DNA of 64,000 nucleotides from Liolophura sinensis (Eukaryota > Mollusca > Polyplacophora > Chitonida > Chitonidae), in contig NC_088304.1 of NCBI RefSeq assembly GCF_032854445.1, positions 23,729,513-23,793,512 of the forward strand, read 5' to 3'. This document shows, piece by piece, positions 1 to 9,827 of this stretch. The notes below the pieces were generated by a model. The model ran no database searches. It saw nothing but the letters and a program-made list of their open reading frames with translations, and had not been told where the DNA came from. Position 1 is the first letter of the stretch; each line of letters begins with the position of its first letter. The position numbers and the translations under genes are program-made.

Positions 1-536
1 TATTTTCTTTCCACGTTTATCTTAACGACAGCCTCCGCGGAAGAAGAGGGCAAATCGGCATATACAGACACCGTCAGCGCACAGATTACACAAAGATTAA
101 CGACGCATGCCATATATTCATAAAAACACACACATTAATGTGCAAACGCCTAACTGTTTTCATTTGAACGCAGACGTCGTATCCATAAACACGTTATATG
201 TATATGGTGGGGCTATACACCCATACATTTTTGTTAAAACATACGCTGGCATCATGTTTATAACACTGACGTTTTCAGTAAATCATTTCAACGTTTTCTT
301 CCGAAACACTGGTGTTTTACAGGAAACATTTGAAATGTTCATTAAAGTGGTCACATAGCCGTTTTTTATTTTAACACCTATCAGTTTTTGCTGTGTATTC
401 TCCGCACAGTTACATTAATTTAAATTTTTAAATCACCTACACACCTAACAACCCTTCGTGCTGTTGCTTCACTCTTCACATGCACTGATTCGGAATCAAC
501 GCTTCAAATGTTTGTGTTTTCCATTAATGTTTATGT

Positions 537-597
537 TGATTGCTGATCTACTCCGTACTCAAGAATATTGCACCTATACGACGGGGGCCAGTCTAAT
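537..597 (-). mobile_element. SINE-A 3' fragment
   Basis: The reverse complement matches the SINE-A 3' end (ATA-AGTG-AATATTCTTGAGTACGG, then the CAATCA tail). Only about 60 bases remain, and the A-rich repeat tail is missing. Confidence 0.55.
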
Positions 598-598
598 G

Positions 599-1561
599 TT
601 TGTTGTCTGAGTGATGCTAGAATGCATTCTATTGTTATAATGCAATTTTTTGTCGTATTCGACATAACACCTGTTAGTCCAGCTGAATCTTTATGTTGAG
701 TTAACAGAATACATGTATGTGTGTTATATTTAACAGAATAATCTGTTGCAGTAACAGAATACATTCTAGCACCACTCAAAAGAAAAAAAAACAAATTTTC
801 TCTGGCTTATATCTACCTTGACTTAATTATTTGTTTAAATATGGATGGCAAGAATTATTACAACACTGGAGTACTGTCAGAGCCTGGGAGGAATTGTTCT
901 TTAATATTCGTATTCAAACGAAAGTAGGAAAGAATATGTATGTACCTGAGTGCCTGGGGTTTTATGTCATAATTTTTCAGTCGTATTAATGCAGGCCTGT
1001 GAGATCTTAATGTATATGTTAAAGAGACATACCGCCGAAAGAAATTCAGAATTCTTGAGCTGGTTCAGTTAAATACAAAAATAAATTGCCTGTATTTTCC
1101 GAAATATGTCAATTAGGAGAACTATAATGGTGAATCCCCTACTAGGGTAAACCGTTCCCAGGAGCTAATAACATGCAAATGAGGCAGCGATTAGATTCTC
1201 CTGCTCCTACGCTTGCGTTTGGATCGCAAATGTAAACAATGCAATAGGCTGGAAGCTCCCTACCTGTTGATAATGTCTTATAACGTACTCGTAATTCCCA
1301 CAGATCTGTGCGACAGAGCGGAAGTTACATGGTAGGGCGCATAATTATAACGCAATACCGTCTCAGCTGTATGTAAATGACGTCTAAAATAACAGCACAT
1401 TGTTCTCGCCGACGGCAATATGTCTCTTCAAGAAAAACAACAAGTTTAATTACCCAACCGGGTTACAATGGGAGGAGGAACTCATTCCAGCAGTTGTTTC
1501 CACAATTATCAATATGAAATACCAATTTGCGCTTCCTTTCAGCATCATTACGTATTTTTTC
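599..1561. other. Unique AT-rich DNA, nothing recognised
   Basis: No coding frame, repeat family or RNA gene is supported. The same is true of 1-536 and of 2347-2979. Short frames on either strand show no domain and no coding-like composition. Confidence 0.6.
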
Positions 1562-1961
1562 AATGCATAGGTTACCTCCCTTCACGAAAGGTTTCAGGGC
1601 AATTATCCAGTGCTTTTAGCACCAGGAAGTACCAGTGTGATTGAATTTAATCAAGCAAGGAATTCCGTATTTTCGTAATACAAGGTTACTTCCCTTTTCA
1701 AGGATTTCTCTCTTGACATCAGGTATCTGTCCTTTGCAACAGTATTAACGCATATGGGCTATGTAAATACTGCCCTAAACTTTGCACATAATCGAATTGC
1801 AATGATTCAAAAGTAGTTAACCTTACCAGAAATTACAGAGGTGCATTGGTCACAGTTAATCATTGTGGTTGATTCAATTCCATCATACTGGTGCTTCCAA
1901 ATGCCAAAAGCATCGGATAATTGCTCTGATACCTTTTGTCAAAGTTAGTAACCTGTGCATT
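1562..1961. repeat. Foldback element with 95-bp inverted arms
   Basis: The left arm 1562-1656 and the right arm 1867-1961 are inverted copies that align without gaps over 95 bases. I counted 20 mismatches (about 79% identity). Shared blocks include GCAATTATCC, TGCTTTT, GGAAG and CCAGT. The 210-base spacer repeats part of the outer motif (AAGGTTACTTCCCTT at 1682 versus AGGTTACCTCCCTT at 1569). No ORF is present. The structure fits a decayed snapback MITE; its superfamily cannot be assigned. Confidence 0.65.
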
Positions 1962-2024
1962 ACGAACATGCGGACTAGTTTTTAAAATTTTACATATGTT
2001 CTAGCGCCCTTTAAGAGTGTGTGA

Positions 2025-2346
2025 CGGCTTTGGGTTTAATGCCGTGCTTGTCAATTTTCTAGCCGTATGGTGATGAAGGAGTCCTTATAGGACATGTTCG
2101 CTGATGTGCCTCCTTTTTGCAGGGCGGATTTCCACCGCTCGTTTATCTAGTGCTGCTTCACTGACGACTTACCAAAGGCAAGTATAACCCGAGACATTAT
2201 AATGATATGGTTCAACCAGTCGTTGCACTTTCCCCTAATGCTGAACGCCAAGCGAGGAAGCTTTTAAGGTCTTATGTGTGACCCGACCTGATCCTGAATC
2301 TACCGCTCCCGAAGCAGACTCTCTAACAACTGAGCCATCACGCAAG
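2025..2346 (-). mobile_element. SINE-B, full length but strongly diverged
   Basis: Read on the minus strand, the tRNA-like head lies at the right (GAGCCATCACGC near 2332-2345, opposite box A) and the 3' tail at the left (TTTGGGTTTAATGCCGTGCTTGTCAA reversed). The central GAACGCCAAGCGAGGAAGC block is recognisable. It is older than the other SINE-B copies, judging by point changes. Confidence 0.6.
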
Positions 2347-2979
2347 TCGCACTTTTAGATATTATCGCGGTTTTACAATTAGTACTTGCACACAGCATAC
2401 GTTTGAATACGTTTAGGTAGTTCTCTGCAGATTTAAAGATGGGATAAATTGCACTTTGATTTGGATGCTTTGATCGTGGGCGTGTGTCTCAATATGTGTC
2501 CCTTCATGCACAAACATGGAGGTAAGCGTTACATTGTAAAGCACAATAATAACATTTTGTTTAAATCATTAAGGTATAAGTATGTTCGGTAAAAATTATG
2601 TTGACCAGCTCTAGGTGAGGAATGGAGTGTATTATGATAAAGTTAAGTGACGCGCGGAGGTTGGAGGGATAGCTGGATGTCAGTATGTGTAGCTTACCCG
2701 TAATTCTACCAATATTTGTATGACACTTAACGCAGCCAGGTGTTTCCTGTGTCTCCATTACGTTAGGTGTAAGTTACACAAGATGTGCGGAGTGTTTGTG
2801 AACCAACCTAAATTTAGACTTGTTCATTTCGCCTAGAGCTCGGAAGTGTGCCTGTGATGTGCAATGTACATCCTTAGGACAATGAAATGAACACAGTGAA
2901 GTGATCATATGTAATTCCATATTAGAAAATACAGAGAGGAAAACACATAGGCTACAATTTGTTTTTTACAGATTATGAT

Positions 2980-3705
2980 TCTGGGTTTGTCTCATTTTTA
3001 ACATACATTGTAGGTGCAGATGGAAAGATATCACATAGACTCATTGACACGGATGGATAGATATTACGTAGATATAGGAGGGTATAGAAAGATGCAGAAC
3101 AAACACTGAGGTTTGTCTCATTATTAACATACATTGTAGGTGCTGATGGAAAGATATCACATGGATTCATTGACACGGATGGATAGATATTACGTAGATA
3201 TAGGAGGGTATAGAAAGATGCAGAACAAACACTGAGGTTTGTCTCATTATTAACATACATTGTAGGTGCAGATGGAAAGATATCACACAGACTCATTGAC
3301 ACGGATGGATAGATATTACGTAGATATAGGAAGGTATAGAAAGATGCAGAACAAACACTGGGTTTGTCTCATTATTAACATACATTGTAGGTGCAGATGG
3401 AAAGATATCACATGGACTCATTGACACGGATGGATAGATATTACGTAGATATAGGAAGGTATAGAAAGATGCAAAACAAACACTGGGTTTGTCTCATTAT
3501 TAACGTACATTGTAGGTGCAGATGGAAAGATATCACATAGACTCATTGGCACGGATGGATAGATATTACGTAGATATATGAGGGTATAGAAAGATGAGGG
3601 GAAAACACTGAGGTTTGTCTCATTATTAACATACATTGTAGGTGCAGATGGAAAGATATCACATTGAATCATAGACAGGAGGGTATAGAAAGATGCAGAA
3701 CACAC
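2980..3705. repeat. Minisatellite, unit about 126 bp, nearly 6 copies
   Basis: The motif GTTTGTCTCATT recurs at 2985, 3111, 3237, 3362, 3487 and 3613, giving spacings of 125-126. Each unit carries TACATTGTAGGTGCAGATGG and GATAGATATTACGTAGATA. Because 126 is a multiple of three, open frames with 42-residue periodicity appear on the minus strand. They are by-products of the array, not genes. Confidence 0.9.
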
Positions 3706-3965
3706 ACTATGTCACGAGGGGAATCAGTGCTAAGAATTGGTGGACATTACATCAAAGTTCACACAGTTTAGTAAACCCTGTGCTAATGTTCCTCGTCAGT
3801 GACACTGGATGAACGGTGGCTGACAAAAAACACTACGTGAACATCAGATGAAAAATTTCTGACCACGAACCTCATGTGAACAATGCACGCATGTACTCAC
3901 ACAGATATATCATAACTGTAGCTCAGTGGCCATCCCACGTTGTCTCATCGAATTATTATTTTAAG

Positions 3966-4132
3966 TTATTTATTTATTTTATTGATGTTTCACGTTGTAC
4001 TCAAGAATGCTTCACCTTTTTTTCGGTGGTCATCATTATGGTGGGATAAAATCGGGCAGATCCCGGGAGAAACGCATTAACATCCGCAGGTTGCTGCCAT
4101 ATCTGCCGACGTATATACAACGGGGGAGGAAG
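3966..4132 (-). mobile_element. SINE-A, 5'-truncated
   Basis: The minus-strand copy starts at its AATAAATA-type tail (3966-3980). It continues through the GTACTCAAGAAT, CATTATGGTGGGA and CCGCAGGTTGCTG blocks and stops before the tRNA-related head. Confidence 0.75.
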
Positions 4133-4243
4133 TTGTCCATTTCATGAGTGAAGTGCAAGATTTAAGAATGTGAAAACACGTCAATTTGTTTCAGCAGGCT
4201 TCAGTCCAGATGACTACTATTGATTTATAGCACGTAGGTCTAC

Positions 4244-4520
4244 ATCACGTGATCGTTCTCGTGCTGCGGCCCTCGACCCGCGAGTAGCGGCCCGCGGCAC
4301 GGTGACGGTACCATTCGCGCTCGATTTGCTCTGTACTCGTGGCGAGGGCCGCGACCGGCGGGACGCGTGGCGAGAGGACGGGGACGGTCTTCGTCCTCGA
4401 CCTCTTGTGTCGCGCCCCGAGGGTCGCGAATCGCGGCACGAGAATGGTACTATTCGCGCACGATTTGCTCTTTCCTTGTGCCGGGGTCGACGAAGGGAGG
4501 CGAAGGGAGACAACTCATCT
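4244..4520. promoter_or_regulatory. CpG-rich patch with E-box and degenerate internal repeats
   Basis: This is by far the most GC- and CpG-rich stretch of the window (CG in nearly every decamer from 4255 to 4500). It opens with the palindrome ATCACGTGAT (4244-4253). Three degenerate subrepeats are visible, starting near 4295, 4375 and 4434. The first and third share GGTA-C-ATTCGCGC-CGATTTGCTC. The right edge carries GAAGGGAGACAACTC (4501-4516), similar to an AAGGGAGATAACTC motif I associate with molluscan repeats. It is either an unmethylated promoter/first-exon island (it lies 17 kb upstream of the TPR exon) or a young CpG-rich transposon. Overlapping frames on both strands are compositional artefacts. 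Confidence 0.4.
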
Positions 4521-5010
4521 AGGAATCGAAAGATACCCTTGTGTGTAAGTTATCGGCCTTGGGGACACATTGTACGTAAAACAGATCAATCTCTTAAGGA
4601 TGAGTTAAACGTAAGTCAAGCCCAACATTCGTTTACCAGTCATAGACCATGAAGGGGCGTTCCATTTCTATATTCGCGTGGCACATTTCCAAAATAAGCT
4701 GAAACTGCAGTTCCCAAACGTATGTGTAAGAAGAAATGTCCAAGTAACAAATACAGCTGAGAACATATAAAAGAGAGTCATTCATCAGAAGACAGTGGAT
4801 ATTCTAGGCATCACATCCACATCAAATTTCAAACGTGTAGTCGGTGCATCATTTCCAGGCTCAACTCAGTTATGGGAACATCAGTCTTGCTTTGATTGCA
4901 ACTTTTCGTCCAAACAACACGTTGACAGAGTAAACCTGGAAACATGAATACGGCCCTTATACTAGCATATAGCTTAAATTAAAATATGTACACCAAAGAA
5001 CCAGAGACCA

Positions 5011-5372
5011 GTATGTATGTGTGCTTGGGGTTTAACGTCATACTTAACAATTTGTCAGTCATAAGACCACGAGGAGTCGCCATGTGTGTTTACATATATC
5101 GTGTCTTCTTGTGACAGGACGGGTCCATGCCGCCAAAGCGCTGCCGCCACTGAGGTATCATCCCGACGACACCAGACATGACATCCCACCCAGTCACATT
5201 TTACTGACACCGGGCCAACCAGTCATGTTTACTTTCTCTAACCTCTCAATGCTAAGCGCCAAGCGAGGCAGCCACAATTATCATTTATTAGATCTTTGGT
5301 ATTACCCGACCCGAGTTAGATTCCGATCTTCCGACCCCGAGGCGGACGCTCTAACAGTAAGTCCACCGAAGT
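5011..5372 (-). mobile_element. SINE-B, near full length
   Basis: The TATGTATG tail and GGGGTTTAACGTCATACTTA lie at the left. The GCCAAGCGAGGCAGC block lies at 5256-5272. A tRNA-like head is at the right: GAGTTAGATTCCGATC (box B, reversed) and GCGGACGCTCTAAC (box A, reversed). The + strand frame across it (98 codons) is a by-product of the SINE. Confidence 0.85.
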
Positions 5373-6710
5373 GGTCTTAAGCGGACAAATCATTTTGCTC
5401 GAAGTTCAATATGGTCTCGAAACTAAGTAACCAGGAGAACAAACTTCAAAAACACTGACAGATAATATCCTCAATAATTGTGCTGTTAAATTTCAAACAG
5501 TTGCGACTTGCAGTTTCCGAGAAAGGCGACTAAACAAAAAAATACTGCCCAAAAAGAATGATTTTAATGATCCAAGCAAGAATAGTGACTTCCAGCTTTC
5601 TCGATTTCGATACTGACTTTATTCACTCGCGTAGAACATCCATTGCGTCTTTCCAATAGCACTGAAAGCTGTGCGCATCTCTGTGGAATGCGTCTTAAAT
5701 TCGTATTTCTTAGATCTTTGTTGGTTTGTGTTGAAACTTGTTTTGGGAATTCACAATGCGATTATTGACCTGTAACGCCCATTTTGGTTGACGGCAGGCA
5801 TACGAATGTCTGTTTCGACGCATAGATTTACAAAGTTTGTACTTATCCGGTTTGTTATAGGTGGGAAAATGGTCCCCCTGCCATAGCTGCAGACTTAGTA
5901 ATGAGGACACGTTGTCCCTGTCGACACTCTATGCAACTCCTAGGTTAAATACAGCTAGGGGGTAGTCCATTAGTCACGGTGGGTTAGGAAGGTCTGAATA
6001 CAAGGGCGGTTGATCCTTAAAGTCTCATTTAGCGGAGACGTGCCTGAGTGAATGGACGGTCATCACTAACACCCGGTTCCCAGCTAATACCAGATCCTAC
6101 AGCTTAATCTATCTTAAACTCCCAGTATTCAGAAGAAAATAATCCCTATTGTGAACGGCCATGCGTGTACCAAGTCATGCGAGTCGGGATACGTCCTACA
6201 GCACTGTGGGATATGGAGCGCTATACATATGCTCCGGAATCAGTGCATCAAAACAGACTTTCGTACACCAGCCCTTAACCAAAATGGACGTTCTAAATCA
6301 ATGTTCAACACAAACGACAAAAGAACTAAAAAAGTATATTAAGTACGAAATTAAAACGGGTTCTTGCAAAGATAAGCAATCAACACTTTTTCGGTGATGT
6401 TGGAAAGACGTAAGGAATGTCCCAGGCGAATGAATGAAATCAGTGTCAAAATCGAATGCCACTCTCAAGTTATCAGTCATCGATAATTAAGATATGAACC
6501 TCAGTCCTCAGTCGCGCTTTGATCACAACTGTTAATACATCCAACGTGCAAACGTATTTTTTATGCGGTTAAGATTGTTCTGTTTCCCGCATTCCTAGGA
6601 ACTCTTCGAGAAAGTGTTAATGTCGGGGTAATTTAATCTTTAGCATGAAGGAAGAAAATTAGTTTTCTTTTTTTTTTTTACGTTTTCGTCCCCTTTATAC
6701 AATGGTAAAT
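5373..6710. other. Unique DNA, nothing recognised
   Basis: Overlapping frames of 60-78 codons near 6150-6480 lie on both strands and lack recognisable domains. The interval 4521-5010 is equally featureless. Confidence 0.5.
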
Positions 6711-7041
6711 GTATGCATGCTTGTATGCTTGTATGCTTGTATGCATGTATGTATGTATGTATGTATGTATGTATGCCTGGGGTTTAACGTCGTACTTAAC
6801 AATTTTTCAGTCATATGACAACGTGAAGTGATTAGCTGTGTGTACATAAACTGTGTCTTCTTCTGGCAGTCCATGCCGCCCAAGTGATGCAGCCACTAAA
6901 GTATCATGTCAAAGACACCAAACATGACACCCCACTCATAATGCTGACACCAGTCCAGCCAGTCATGTTTTCTTGCTGTAACCTCTGAGTGCTGAACGCC
7001 AAGCGAGGCAGCAACAAGTAACACTCACTCACTCACTCACA
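6711..7041 (-). mobile_element. SINE-B with long (TATG)n tail, head missing
   Basis: The (TATG)n tail spans 6711-6774 and is followed by the SINE-B 3' end (GCCTGGGGTTTAACGTCGTAC) and body up to GCGAGGCAGCAACAAGTA at 7020. The tRNA-like head is replaced by an (ACTC)n microsatellite (7021-7041). That repeat is the kind of tail seen on SINE-C copies at 17 kb, so this may be a chimeric or nested insertion. Confidence 0.8.
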
Positions 7042-7501
7042 AGAATGAGACTACTGTGTGTATGCCACCATCATGACCATAGAAAAGAAGTGTACAACTT
7101 TCACTCATTGCCACCGCTAAAAAATATAACGTGTGCTACAAAGCAGCATGTGAAAATCGAAGCTGGACTGGTGACCGTGGGAAACGGCAGGCAAGATCGA
7201 GTAGAACTGCTTCATATTATTGCCCCTGGCGTGCACAATTACACATGGTGTCCGTAACTTGAATAAATTAAGATAAGAGTGGAGTTAATCCTTCTCTAAT
7301 CTCTCCATTCAATAGTAAATAAAAGGTTGAATCCACGTAGGCCAAATCAAAGCTCCCGGCCGTCCATCGCGTTACGTCATTGGATATATAGGACTCAGGA
7401 AATTTGGAAATATGGGGCAGGCAATTAAATCTGTGGATATCTCTATCAAAACAAAAAGTTTGCAGGTTTCTAATGTTTCAAAGTGATCAGAAGTTTGTTA
7501 A

Positions 7502-7912
7502 TAAAAACAAGTCATGCCAAGACTGAAAAATGGTACTTGTTGCTGCCTCGCTTCACGCTAAGCATTGAGAGGTTAGAGCAAGGAGCAGGACTGGCTGGCA
7601 TTGTGTCAGTATACAGGGTGTCGCAGAAGTCGTGCACCATCCTGATTTTCATTTTTTTTTTTCTATGTTTCAGATTTAGTACTGAGTTTTTCTGTCTTTT
7701 AGAGTTAATTATAACTAATAAACTAATAGTACAAGAAAGAGTTGAATTGGTTTTTATGTTTGGAAGAGATGGGGCAACATACCGCTCTGTAGCTCAAGCA
7801 TTCAACCTCAACCTGGATGCTGCGTGACTTCTGGGACACCCTGTATAATGTGACTGGGTGGGGTATAATGCATGCTGTCTTCAGTCCCAAGCATACATAC
7901 ATACATACATAT
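7502..7912 (+). mobile_element. SINE-B, internally deleted and split by a DNA transposon
   Basis: The SINE-B body starts at ATGCCAAGAC (7513) and is interrupted after GTGTCAGTATA (7613). It resumes with TATAATGTGACTGGGTGGGG (7844). Beyond CTTCAGT it jumps directly to the CCCAAGCATACATAC tail, so the second half of the body is deleted. No tRNA-like head is present. Confidence 0.85.
7614..7843 (+). mobile_element. 230-bp Tc1/mariner-like deletion derivative nested in SINE-B
   Basis: The terminal inverted repeats are CAGGGTGTCGCAGAAGTCGT at the left and, reverse-complemented, CAGGGTGTCCCAGAAGTCAC at the right. TATA flanks both ends (7610-7613, 7844-7847). Uninterrupted SINE-B copies have a single TATA here, so the target duplication is 4 bp as read, or TA plus slippage. 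Just inside the right end an open frame reads QERVELVFMFGRDGATYR and resembles the N-terminal helix-turn-helix of mariner-type transposases. It stops at the TIR, so this looks like an internally deleted transposon that cannot make a transposase. Confidence 0.75.
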
Positions 7913-9504
7913 ACACCGTATATGTTACCAATTTTCTGTTATCATGCATGTGATTGTAGTATTATCACGTCGACCTATATCACTGTCGAACTCTTAGATT
8001 TCCCTTCTAAAGGAAAACATACCTGGTCGTTAATTGTGGACAAGAGAGAATGAATTTTCTCTCTACTTGCACCCAGATAGACCGTGTAAGATTGTCGGAA
8101 AAACTTTAAACCTATGGACACATGTCACTATGGGCTTGTATACGGTATGTACAGAGTCAGTGGAATGATATATAGATGTGGCCGGGCTCCTCTTCGCTAA
8201 AAGGGGCATAAATAAGGGGTAAATAGCTGCAGGGCATGGTGGAGACTTTCTCGCTATGTACAACGTAACACAGCGAGCACAGCGGCTTTACAATCTGGCG
8301 TTACGGCTTGAGCCAGACAGCATACCTGGACAAAGGCTTGAAGCCTTTGATGTCGCCGTCAACCTCACTCTGATACCTGTCAACATTAAGTGACAGCCAA
8401 CTACTACAGCACAGAGCTAGGGAGGCAACTTTGTGAATAAGACATATACACATTAAAGCCTATAGAGATGAAACGTCTGAATACGGAAGCATCTTAAAGG
8501 TATCAGTCAATATAACGAGGGTCTATAAAAGAGGCTTTTGACGATAAAAGGGTATGCCACAAAAATACCACACCTTTGCAACTCAGATATATTTTTCAAA
8601 CAAAACCACATCAAAAGAAAGACAAAATAGCGGTGATCTGTAAGTCGGTATAAAGTCTACACAAAGCAGCATCTCTAGCTAGTGTATCTTACAGGAGCTA
8701 TGTAGCCAGGTATATCATGCAGCCAAGTATTGAAATCCTTTTACAGACTCTTTATGTATCCACTGGTCTTTCATCCATGGATTTATATACATAGACACAT
8801 CGCTTCTTTATCAAATAGTTTTGCTTGGGTGCAGCTCTTTAGTCAGCTTGTATTCTATTTTAAATACATCTGCCCATGCGTATATACACATTAAATATAT
8901 CGATATGAGCATCAGCGTGACAAAATGGTTTCTTCACGTCAAAAGAATATGCTTGGACGTCATTGTTTATGCGAATTATTTATTTATCTATTTATTTCAT
9001 TGGTGTTGTCGTGCTGAAGATTTATTTTTAATTTATTAAATTTATGAGGTGCATGGAGTTCTGTGAAGAAAACCACGGACGTTCGTCATGCAGAATACTT
9101 GAAACGCTTGGTTTTTACCTGTATTTCTTAATACGTAGTATTAGCTCCATTGGGCGAAGCTGACACCTGATTTAACAATGTAGGCTTCTAATCTAATCTG
9201 GTCCCCGAGTTCAGCGATGGCGTCATGCATTTCCGAATATTTCCCACCATTGACCAAAAAACATGCATAAAACACTGGGGTTATTAAGAAATATGACATA
9301 TGCCTCAAAGTGAACAAAGTTTGTCCTTATTTTGCTTGAAACGTGCTCTTCTTTTAAAAGTACCTTTCCATGTACCCTTTAAAGCCTTTTACACCTTACG
9401 CAGCAAGAGAAGGAGTCGAACACGCGACCACGCTGATCAAGGACACGATTGTCCCGCGGAGCAAGTGCGTTTGTGCAGATTACATGCAGGCCCTATATGA
9501 GATG
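7913..9504. other. Mostly unique DNA
   Basis: Apart from the possible SINE-A tail at 8978 nothing is recognised. The minus strand around 9403-9470 has a box-B-like GTTCGACTCC but no acceptable tRNA fold. The interval 7042-7501 is also empty. Confidence 0.5.
8978..9030 (-). mobile_element. Possible SINE-A tail remnant
   Basis: TTATTTATCTATTTATTTCATTGGTGTTGTCGTGCTGAAGA resembles the reversed SINE-A tail and 3' end, but only about 45 bases match. It could be a low-complexity coincidence. Confidence 0.25.
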
Positions 9505-9827
9505 TGTTAGTTCAAACTTGGGATGGGTCATACAAAAGACTTTATAAATGATACTTGTTGCTGCCTAGCTTGTCGCTCAGCTCTGAAGGATTAGAGCAAG
9601 GAAACAGGACTGGTTGACTTGGTGTCAGTAAAATGAGACTGGGTGGGGTGTCATGTGTGGTGTCTTCGGTATGATACTTTAGTGGCGATAGAACTTTGGC
9701 GACATGAACTCGCCATGCCACAAGAAGACGCAATATATGTACACACACCTAATGTCTCCTCGTCGTCACATTAAAAACTGAAAAATTGTTAAGAGCAACG
9801 TAAAAACCCAAGCATAGATACATACAG
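9505..9827 (+). mobile_element. SINE-B, near full length
   Basis: Box-B-like GTTCAAACTTGGG (9511-9523) precedes ACTTGTTGCTGCCTAGCTTG. The central GACTGGTTGACTTGGTGTCAGTAAAATG follows, then the 3' end ACTGAAAAATTGTTAAGAGCAACGTAAAAACCCAAGCATA. Box A is not clear. A 68-codon minus-strand frame within it is a by-product. Confidence 0.8.

Noticed and set aside
2973-3705. Periodic proteins with 42-residue repeats
   Set aside because: They follow from a 126-bp minisatellite whose period is a multiple of three; no splice, start-context or domain support.
4217-4652. Arg-rich frames on both strands (64-116 codons)
   Set aside because: Four overlapping frames on opposite strands in one CpG-rich patch indicate composition, not coding; none has a recognisable domain.
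9403-9470. tRNA-like sequence on the minus strand (GTTCGACTCC)
   Set aside because: Box A and cloverleaf pairing are not present.
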